Origin: Alentia gelatinosa
Lineage: Eukaryota; Annelida; Polychaeta; Phyllodocida; Polynoidae
Length of the DNA: 64,000 nt
Reading direction: 5' to 3'
NCBI GenBank assembly: GCA_950022655.1
Contig: OX465580.1
Span: 4,139,122-4,203,121 of the forward strand
Below, in pieces: positions 55,866 to 64,000 of the stretch. Position 1 is the first letter of the stretch; each line of letters starts with the position of its first letter. A model generated the notes under the pieces. That model searched no databases. It was not told the origin of the DNA and saw only the letters and a program-made list of their open reading frames with translations. The position numbers were made by a program, and so were the translations under genes.

Positions 55866-57475
55866 CTACACAGAAGTAAGAAGATCAAAATGTACACCTA
55901 CTAACACACCTCATACTTTATGAGGGTGCATGGCATCTTGATATAGCTCCCTTTTTTTTTAACTAATAAGCCAGGAAGGCATTTTGGGGACTTTGGTGGT
56001 ATCTAGATTCAAATAGTGTTTCCCTAAAAAATCTTATAGATTGACTTGTGCTGCATATCGAAAAACTACATTATTGAAATTACAATATAAAAATATTGCA
56101 TCAAGCCTTTCTTAACCTTTTTCTGCCTACCATGACAGTGCCTTGACATATGGAAGATATCACAAAAAAGGGTTTTTTTTGCTACTTTTCTCTTTTGATA
56201 ACAAAATAGTATATTTGCCCTCTACTGTGAGTACAACAAAAGTTAAGTTATCAAAATGATTGTAAAGGAAATTTCTGCTTGATTAAACTGGGTTTTGATT
56301 TTGCTTCTATATGAAATTTTATGGAATCTTTGCTCATATTCTAGAAGTCAAACATTTTCCCTAACTTTTAAGATAATTTCCGAGAAATTGTCAGAAATCA
56401 AAACAGATAACTTATATCAATGAATTCGAAATATATATAACAATGAAGCCCATGATCTCTGGTTTAATATGATACCTTTTGTAAATCTGTATGTTTTATA
56501 CAGCCTACGTTATGAGCAATTTTGTATATCAAATCAAAGATAACTAGTTATCAGTCCCCAATATGGTTTCGCGGTCCATAGAAAAACTGTTAACTTGATA
56601 CAAGTGAATAAACGCTACAAATAAGAAGAAATAGTAAGGAAGGTCAATCTGCTGTTTTGGAGGACCGATAAGTGTTGACCTAACAAGAGAGACTGAGAGA
56701 TTCACAAAAAAACAGACCACAGCTTCACGTTTTTGTTTTTGGAGTGGCCAACCTTTGCCGCAAACTTTACCTCGGTCAAACACGTTCTAATCTGATCAGA
56801 CTTTTTCATCTAGATACCACAATGGTAGCGATAACATGGAGTGGGATTAGAGCAGAATAACAGAATTTTATCCTACCCCTAATAAAAAAAACGCCATACG
56901 CTAAACATTGACTCAGTGTATTTGACGGAGCGTTGAATAAAGTGTTATTTATGCACCGAGGTGAATTAAAAAAAAGGACCAATCAGGGACGAGATAACGA
57001 AAGTAGATCCGGCAGTATTGATAAACGCGGCCATCCGCCGATGAGTGTCAACACGCTACTAACATTGATAATTACAAAATTTTCTCTGTATATCGGTGAG
57101 ATGAGGTAGGATAAATACGAAACTGAACTCGAGTTAGCCTTCTCAATGTTTATACCACTCTGGTCAGGTCTGCTACTCACTACACTTGGCTGACGCCTCG
57201 TGTAGTAATACACAACCTGCCCATTGTGGCATAAACATTGACAAGGCTAACTCTCGTTTGGTTTCTACTAATTATACAGTCTATGAAATATTGACGACCT
57301 ATGGTCTTACTTGACATCATGGCAGCCGCAAACTTCACTCGCTCGAGCAACTTGGAGGAATGTAAATGGCTAATTATTATTCAAAAGTCATGGGAGACGG
57401 GGTAGGATAAATACTAAACTGAGTGAGTTTATCACACACCGGTCGGGTTGGCTACTCACTGCACTCGGGTAACTA
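55866..57475. other. Intergenic, AT-rich, no gene seen
   Basis: Unique, low-GC sequence. Around 56870-57450 are fragments similar to those near 32130 and 60200 (GGGTAGGATAAA, CATAAACATTGAC), so dispersed repeats are mixed in. No open frame has support. Confidence 0.5.
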
Positions 57476-57935
57476 TCAGCCCTTCTCATACCATGTCTAT
57501 GTGGTGTGGTGTACAGCCACCTTTCTCCTTCATCCCCAGCAGTGGTAGACTTACTGATATATCAAAGGCCAGTCCTTCTCATACCATGTCTATGTGGTGT
57601 GGTGTACAGCCACCTTTCTCCTTCATCCCCAGCAGTGGTAGACTTACTGCTATATCAAAGGCCAGTCCTTCTCATACCATGTCTATGTGGTGTGGTGTAC
57701 AGCCACCTTTCTCCCTCATCCCCAACAGTGGTAGATTCACTGTTATATCAAAGGCCGATCCTTCTCATACCATGTCTATGTGGTGTGGGAAGTAAAAGAA
57801 CTCTCACCTCAGTAAATGTGTAGGGGTGGGATTTCTACCCACATTCATCTCATAGATTCGGTCAAACCCAAAGTATGTCTAAATGAAGAAATTGGACATT
57901 AAACTAAACAAACAAACAAACAAACAAACAAGGCC
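57476..57935 (+). mobile_element. Composite SINE, copy 5 (4 modules, no head)
   Basis: It starts within a module (CAGCCCTTCTCATACCATGT) and has about four 93-bp modules, then the tail (GGGAAGTAAAAGAACTCTCA...), GGACATTAAAC and an (ACAA)n end. It is 5' truncated. Confidence 0.8.
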
Positions 57936-58349
57936 TTGGGCAGTAATTTCTCGGAGCCTTACCTCATAACTTTGACTTTCTCTCACCGGAACATAGTCTC
58001 CCTTTAACACCACTAACTCTCATTCAGTTTCTACTAAGTATCACTGAAACTACGAACATTGGTAGGAGATCAATACAGTGGACGAGATTCAGGACAAGTT
58101 TGTGTGCTGATAGTTTTTACAACAAGCAGAAATAAAACATTGCTATCTGTCATTACGACAGCAGATTCTTACACAAGCAGGCACTTCATCAAAATCTGAA
58201 ACCATGGGATGTTCAAAAGATGGTAAATCTTATCTCAAATTAAGGCTCCCTTTGATTTTGATTCTGAAGACACATCTATTGCATGGTATTTAAATTACAT
58301 CGGAGTTATCATGAAAAGATACAACACTGTATGAAGGAGCAGGGGCGTA

Positions 58350-59275
58350 CTCGTTGTTTTTTAGGGGAAGGGGAGGGGGGGGGGGGGGTGCACACCTCGG
58401 TTTTTTAGGGGTGGCACACCTAATTTTTTTAGGGGGTGTACACCTCGGTTTTTTTAGGGGGTGCACACCTCAGCTTTTTAGGGGGGGGGGGGGGGTGCAC
58501 ACCTCAGTTTCTTTTTGGGGAAAACCTCAGTTTTTTAAGGGGGTGCACACCTCGGCTTTTTAGGGGGGGTGCACACCACGGTTTTTTTAGGGGGGCACAC
58601 CTCAATTTTTTTAGGGGGGTGCACACCTTGGTTTTTTAGGGGGGTACACCTCAGTTTTTTAGGGGGGCACACCTGGGTTTTTTAGGGGGGCACACCTTAG
58701 GTTTTTAGGGGGGCACACCTCAGGTTTTTAGGGGGGGCACACCTCAGGTTTTTAGGGGGGCACACCTCGGTGGTTTTTTGGGGGGCCCATCCCGGCTTTT
58801 TAGGGGGGCCCATCTCAGTTTTTTAGGGGGTGCACACCTCAGTTTTTTAGGGGGGTGCACACCTCGGTTTTTTAGGGGGGGAACACCTGGGTTTTTTAGG
58901 GGGGCACACCTCAGGTTTTTAGGGGGGCACACCTCAGGTTTTTTAGGGGGGCAAGCTTCGGTTTTTTAGGGGGGCACACCTCAGTTTTTTAGGGGGGTGC
59001 CACCTCGGTCTCTTAAGGGGGCACACCTGGGGTTTTTAGGGGGGGACACCTCGGTTTTTTAGGGGGAGCACACCTCGGTCTCTTAAGGGGGCACACCTGG
59101 GGTTTTTAGGGGGGGACACCTCGGTTTTTTAGGGGGGGGACACCTCGGTTTTTTTTAGGAGGGGGGCACACCTCGGTTTTTAGGGGGGTGCACACCTCGG
59201 TTTTTTAAGGGTGCACACCTCAGTTTTTTAGGAGGGGGGCACATCTCGGTTTTTAGGGGGGGGGCACACCTCGGA
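58350..59275. repeat. G-rich 22-26-bp minisatellite
   Basis: About 40 irregular units of GCACACCTCGGTTTTTTAGG plus GGGG. The plus strand carries dozens of runs of 5-13 G spaced by about 18-20 bases. Short frames on either strand read the repeat only. Confidence 0.93.
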
Positions 59276-59382
59276 CTAATCGTAATCGTAATCGTGGAGA
59301 CAGAGGTGGTTTCAAATCTAGCGTAGTGTCGCTCTGGTGGCCAGTGGAGTTTAGTGAGTGGTGTGGTTTACTTCCTTCACAG

Positions 59383-59543
59383 AAGATGTCACCACTGGGG
59401 CTAGGAGGCAGACTCATGGTGCTCTGAGCTATGTGGTGGTTCCACCAGAATATGGTTTTATCAGAAAGTTTCTGGTCTCTTTGGAAGCTGTACACGAATT
59501 CGTTCACCAGAAGCATACCTTCTATCTTTTCGACCTTTTTTGA
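59383..59543 (+). other. Possible terminal coding exon, unidentified
   Basis: After an acceptor-like TTACTTCCTTCACAG (AG at 59381-59382) an open frame reads with protein-like composition (THGALSYVVVPPEYGFIRKF, LEAVHEFVHQKH) to a TGA at 59541-59543. It directly follows the G-rich array. I do not recognise the family and no partner exon was found, so this is a weak call. Confidence 0.28.
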
Positions 59544-61590
59544 CTCTTGTTAATTTATTCATGAAAACATGTTATTGAGTCCAGCACTCTTAACTGATCG
59601 TTTCAAATCCAACTGCGTACGAATCACCAAACTGAAAATGATTATTGAAAAAGTGGGTACTTAAAAACACAACACGATAAAAAAAAAATAAAAAAAAATT
59701 CTTACCGGATATATCCATGATTTTTCTATCCGTGTTGATGCTTGTTAATACACAGTTGGGATACACAACCCACACAGAACCTTATAGGATCATTTCAAGG
59801 AACTTTCATGGATATTGAGAAATTTCTACTTACTTAGTATAAATCAGAATGGAGATATCCTTTCCAACAAAAAACTGCAAGCAACTCTTGTTAATGGACT
59901 CAGAACAAAAAGCAATAACTTAGATTAATCGGATATGTAGCCTTGATTTCTGTGTGTTTCAGGGGAATTCTCGATGTTAACCCCTACAGAGTGGATTATT
60001 TGTATTCAAGGAAACTAAAGTTGCTCAATAAAAAAAACAACAAAAAAAAACACGATACTGAATTTTGACATTGTAACATTCTATGTTGCACATTTGTTTA
60101 TTAGTCACTCACATGTCATATGTTGCGTGAAACTGGAACCCGAATGTAATACCACAATTATAGCTCGGCAAACATTGACACCAGTCCTTGGACTGAGCGT
60201 AACCGAGTTGACATAAATGTTTACAAAAACGAACACATTGCCAATCTGTTCACCCTCTTGGTCACCTTTCCTCCTCGTGGTGCAGACTTAGGAGAAACCA
60301 AACGAGAGTTAGTCATGTTGTTGTTTATCGCACAACGGCAAAGTCGTGTATTACTGCAGTGATACACGACTTTGCCACCGCCAGCTTAGCCTGTAAGCCT
60401 GGCCTAGTTAGACTAAAGGCCAGGTAACGGGTTCCAGTTTCGTGGTGCATTATTGGTAACGCCTCCATTTTTCTGTTGCATTGTGGGATTGCACCACGTT
60501 GGCAGACCACCAGATATGCTGGTTCCCAGGGTATTTGCTAGTGGGCTTGGCAAAGATATATCCGCTTTGAAAGCATGAGCGCCCTGGCCCTAGCGACAAT
60601 GGGACATACTACGGCCTAGTTGAAGGACGTATGAACCCGTTACCTGTCCCTTATTTCATTAGGGCAGGGAACCAGTCTACCGCCAGCTATGCTTAGAGGA
60701 TTTCTCGCGATTTTCCCCGATCCTGCCTGATCTGCATCTCTGCAGATTTCAGTCACTTAATGGAATCAGCGCTTTAAACTCATACCATCACAAAACTCCA
60801 CCTCTATATAAGATTACATGACAATCGCAATCACCTTTTACTGGTCTTGGTGGGAGAAGGAACACAAAAGAACCTTTGTTAGGTTATTGCAGGTGCCGTG
60901 GATTATCTTTTCTGTCTCTGGTCCTGAGGCCCGTTTAATAATTTGGATCCTATTCGGAACTCGCATGATGAGATTCATGTACCTCACAGGGTGTTTGTCT
61001 GAGACAAATCCTGCTGAGATTCATGTACCTCACAGGGTGTTTATCTGTGACAAATCCTGCTGAGATTCATGTACCTCACAGGGTGTTTATCTGAGAGAAA
61101 TCCTGATGAGATTCATGTACCTCATAGGGTTTATGTCTGAGACAAATCCTGCTGGGATTCACTCAAACACAATCTCTTTGTTTAAATTGTAGGGTTCCAT
61201 TTCCCTGAGACATATGTTTTCCCCCTGTAATTGTTGGCGAAATTCATCCCTGATAAGTAACAGAATCTAATGAGAATTTGAATGCTGCCAGGTACATGAA
61301 TCCCACCGTGTAAATCCCACTCTACATGTAGACCTTTTTCTGTACGCCAAGGAGACGTTGTGGATCATCTTTATTCAATACTTATGGACGACTAAGACTG
61401 TCTTAGCGAATGAGCTTCAATATTATCAAACGATAACCCTAGTACGAGTTACAGAAAAAGGTTTTCTCTGTGTCTCGTTTGCGTAGAGAAAAGGGACTTC
61501 ATGTACGACCCTAAATTAGTCAACAGACCCACACGGATTTGTGTTGCAAAAACTTCGCCTACTCCCTGTTGTAAATAATGAATGGTCCAT
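59544..61590. other. Intergenic, with a short 46-bp repeat
   Basis: Mostly unique. At about 60965-61160 there are four to five 46-bp units (GAGATTCATGTACCTCACAG, GGTGTTTATCTGAGACAAAT). At 60418-60655 lies an imperfect inverted pair (AGGTAACGGGTTCC and GAACCCGTTACCT). No gene has support. Confidence 0.6.
60337..60376. repeat. 40-bp near-perfect palindrome
   Basis: The arms GGCAAAGTCGTGTAT and ATACACGACTTTGCC surround TACTGCAGTG. Confidence 0.88.
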
Positions 61591-61981
61591 CGCAGAGGAG
61601 GTGTGAAGCGCAGCGCCCCCTGTAGGGACCCAATTCATGTATGCGATCGCGGCAGGGTTCAAGGCGCCACTTTCAAACCTGCCAGGAGAGGGGAAGGAGC
61701 TCTTGACAATGGACTGTGTGAGGCTTGTAAGCCATAGCCTATGAGAAATAACGTTGTATTAAACAACACCAAACAACCATAAAACGTGGAGTTCTATTGA
61801 GCTCTATTGTGGTTTGGAGTACAGTAGATATCACTCTATCAATATCTGAAAAGATTTTTGATAGAGCTCTAACAGTTTGTATGTAGTAGCTGTTACTATT
61901 TTAGTATAGGAATCCACATTCAGCTGTCATTTGAGACCATCCCAAAACGATAGGGGGCGCTACGCTTCACACCTCCTCTGG
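61591..61981. mobile_element. TIR element, CAGAGGAGGTGTGAAGCG ends
   Basis: About 390 bp with CGCAGAGGAGGTGTGAAGCG at the left and CGCTTCACACCTCCTCTG at the right, plus matching AGCGCCCCCT and AGGGGGCGCT. Noncoding. Confidence 0.75.
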
Positions 61982-61989
61982 GTCCATTG

Positions 61990-62990
61990 CAGATATTGTT
62001 GTGGAGCGGCGGGACCGCCTCTAAAACGTTATCCAGCACCAGGACACCCCCTATAGTGTATCTGGGGAACTAGTATAATAAACAAGTTAAGACTGGCCAT
62101 CTCTAATGCAGAGTTATCCACTGATCAAATCCCCACAATATACACAAGATTTGTGACAGATATGTATGAATATAAATGTATATTATTTATACCATTTATG
62201 AATTGCTTCACCAGCGGTCATTAAGCTCAGCAGTGTGAAATACACACACACCACCACATAAACAGCACTGCACCGCCTGCATTCACCACTTCACCTACGT
62301 ATCGTACATTTTCCACCCACCCACCCTACAACTTTTATACAATCTCCTACTTCGTAGGGCCTATTTTACCACATCATACCACATTTTATGATGTCACTTC
62401 TATTATCTTAAGACTTCTTATTTTGATAATAACATGTTTACCCAATTATCAAAATATTCTTATAAAATTCTATTGCAACTATAATAATAAAATTTTATTT
62501 TCCCAACCCTAATCTTACTCTTCATTTCGCGCTGCGGTATAGTATAATTGTATGATAAGTGTTCCCCCTCCCCAACTTACCAAACAAAATCACCATTATC
62601 ATTCGTTACATAACTCAAAACTTAAACTACCCAAACAAACAAACAAAAAATATAATTCAAAATACAATTTAATATCATAAAGGTTTTGATGGGCTTCTGA
62701 AATGAGAACAATTGAATCCAGGTTGGAATTGCAGATATAAGGCAGTTTATGATTTTTCCGTAGGCAGAAACTGATTATTTGGAGAATGTGGTTATTTTCT
62801 CATATATGCTCTTTTTGATTTAATCCTTATTCTTTAAAAGTTAAGGTTTATTTCTGCTTGTATATGTTACTGTGTTATACGAGACTACATTTAAAAACAC
62901 CCATATGACTTCTATTCCTGAATAAAAAATTAGAAAAAGGTCCCGTTTTCTCGTTGCCTTTTATGAAATCGTGCTTGAGAACGCATATGG
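61990..62990. other. Intergenic, AT-rich, no gene seen
   Basis: Unique low-GC sequence. The TAATAATAAAATTTTATTTTCCCA stretch near 62480 resembles one near 1930, both next to CATTTCG-GCTGC, so a dispersed repeat may cover part of it. Confidence 0.5.
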
Positions 62991-62994
62991 GTCA

Positions 62995-63282
62995 TAAGGC
63001 CCGGCGTCCACCTACTACGATATGGCACCAATATGGTCTACGATGCACCTCCCGATAAAAAGTCAAAATCGCGTCGGAAGGTTACCTGACATCGGGGCAG
63101 TTGACCACGTTTCTGCGATTAGACACCGATAAAAAACCCATACAACGCATGGTGGATTGGCTTGTCTAGACATATGTCTACGATTTTGCACCTTCCCGAT
63201 ATGGCACCGATTTTGACATTTTGTATCGGTGCCATATCGGGAGGTCCACGATTCTATCGTAGTAGGTGGACGCCGGGCCTTA
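62995..63282. mobile_element. MITE with long perfect ends, AGGCCCGGCGTCC family
   Basis: 288 bp. The left end TAAGGCCCGGCGTCCACCTA, continuing CTACGATA, is the exact complement of the right end (TATCGTAGTAGGTGGACGCC onward to TTA). Inner parts repeat CGATATGGCACC in both orientations. The flanking TA on each side could be a 2-bp duplication. Confidence 0.88.
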
Positions 63283-63353
63283 GGGTTTGGGTAACAATCA
63301 CTGTGCCTTGACTAGATTTTCATCAACATTTTCAAACATTTTCTATTATTTGT

Positions 63354-63525
63354 AAAGGCCCGGCCCTACTGGTGCGATGCGATTGTCGCAAGTCAATAAA
63401 AAGTCATAAACGCCCGGCGAGGGTCATAAAAACGGCGCCGCCCGTTGCATCGCACACAATCGCTCCTGTGGGGCCGGGCTTGCGCGCGTGTGCGATTGTC
63501 AGATCCGTCGCATCGCACATCTTGA
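63354..63525. mobile_element. MITE-like element, second copy of the 19630 family
   Basis: It shares GGCCCGGCCCTACTGGTGCG at the start, GATTGTCGCAAGTC, GAGGGTCATAAAAACG and TGTGGGGCCGGG with 19634-19805. It lies 70 bp from the MITE at 62995-63282, whose ends share GGCCCGGC. Confidence 0.78.
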
Positions 63526-64000
63526 AATGTTTATGATGTGGATGGATTCGTCGCACAGGTACAGAGATTTCCTTTCATATTTCTATAGAAATTGTATACA
63601 CTGCATTGAATCCATGTAGTTACACAAACTACTCTGACCACTGGTACCTCGGGCCTACTTCAGTTAATTACTGCCACACCTCACAGCAATCATTTGGATG
63701 CCAGGTCTCAGGAGGTGTGAAAGCTGTGAAAACAGCAGGCTATGACTGTAGCCTAGGTGTTATTATGATTTATTACCCACCCAATACGGAGTCTCCATAG
63801 GAAATGTATAGGGCAACTTGAATTAGCTACCTGAAGATTCTGGCATGCCAGAATCTCCTGCAGGAGATTCCGGAAAAATAGTCCTATCCATAATAAGGTT
63901 GAATCATCATTTACTTCGAAATAAGTTTTTTGAATGTTCATTCAATGCAAATTATTTAGAATCAATCATAATAATCTCATTTACCATCAGAAATCACTGT
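63526..64000. other. Right edge, no gene called
   Basis: A 64-codon plus-strand frame at 63606-63800 has no recognisable domain. A short stretch near 63770-63795 (CCACCCAATACGGAGTCTCC) resembles 28143-28165, so it is probably part of a dispersed repeat. Confidence 0.4.

Overview
The window is eukaryotic, from an invertebrate animal genome. It has phase-compatible spliced exons, large introns, many MITE-like and SINE-like repeats, long minisatellites and an LTR retrovirus-like element. The repeat content would suit a marine invertebrate such as a lancelet or mollusc, but the sequence alone does not settle the clade.

The backbone is one host gene on the minus strand, running from a signal-peptide exon at about 51.28 kb to an exon at 3.2 kb and on past the left edge. 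Seven exons can be read. They match the lysosomal enzyme HGSNAT (heparan-alpha-glucosaminide N-acetyltransferase) in order: signal peptide, Cys-containing lumenal domain, first membrane helix, then the highly conserved start of the acyltransferase core. One linker exon, expected between 23.18 and 18.87 kb, was not found.

The main event is a 14.8 kb endogenous retrovirus-like Ty3/gypsy element at 3978-18789, minus strand. It sits inside an HGSNAT coding exon, flanked by a 5-bp target duplication (CTGTT), and the host reading frame resumes exactly on the other side. The element is nearly intact. It has 1,533-bp LTRs that look almost identical, a primer-binding site for tRNA-Trp, gag with zinc knuckles, a GGGAAAC slippery site abutting the gag stop, and a pol frame carrying PR, RT, RNase H and integrase. 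Env is of the baculovirus-F-like class and appears to be made from a spliced mRNA. Downstream of env are an extra ORF with a BTB-like N-terminus and a RING-like C-terminus, several minisatellites, and a captured antisense fragment of the ubiquitin-conjugating enzyme gene UBE2G1.

Layout by region: 1-3.2 kb, two related 50-bp arrays in an HGSNAT intron. 3.2-19 kb, two HGSNAT exons and the provirus. 19.8-22.1 kb, an 85-bp array with an 11-unit higher-order repeat. 23.2-24 kb, two HGSNAT exons. 24.6-28.0 kb, a 67-bp array that touches HGSNAT exon 3. 28.9-31.5 kb, a local duplication around exon 2, one copy of which carries TTAA-type and hAT-like insertions. 31.6-36 kb, foldback and TIR elements and a SINE. 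38.3-43.1 kb, a decayed gypsy element. 43.6-44.4 kb, a nested single-exon gene for a small membrane protein with a death-fold-like lumenal part. 45-58 kb, copies of a tRNA-derived SINE with an internal 93-bp minisatellite, plus 66-bp and 24-bp arrays and HGSNAT exon 1. 58.3-59.3 kb, a G-rich array. 59.3-64 kb, mostly AT-rich intergenic DNA with a few MITEs.
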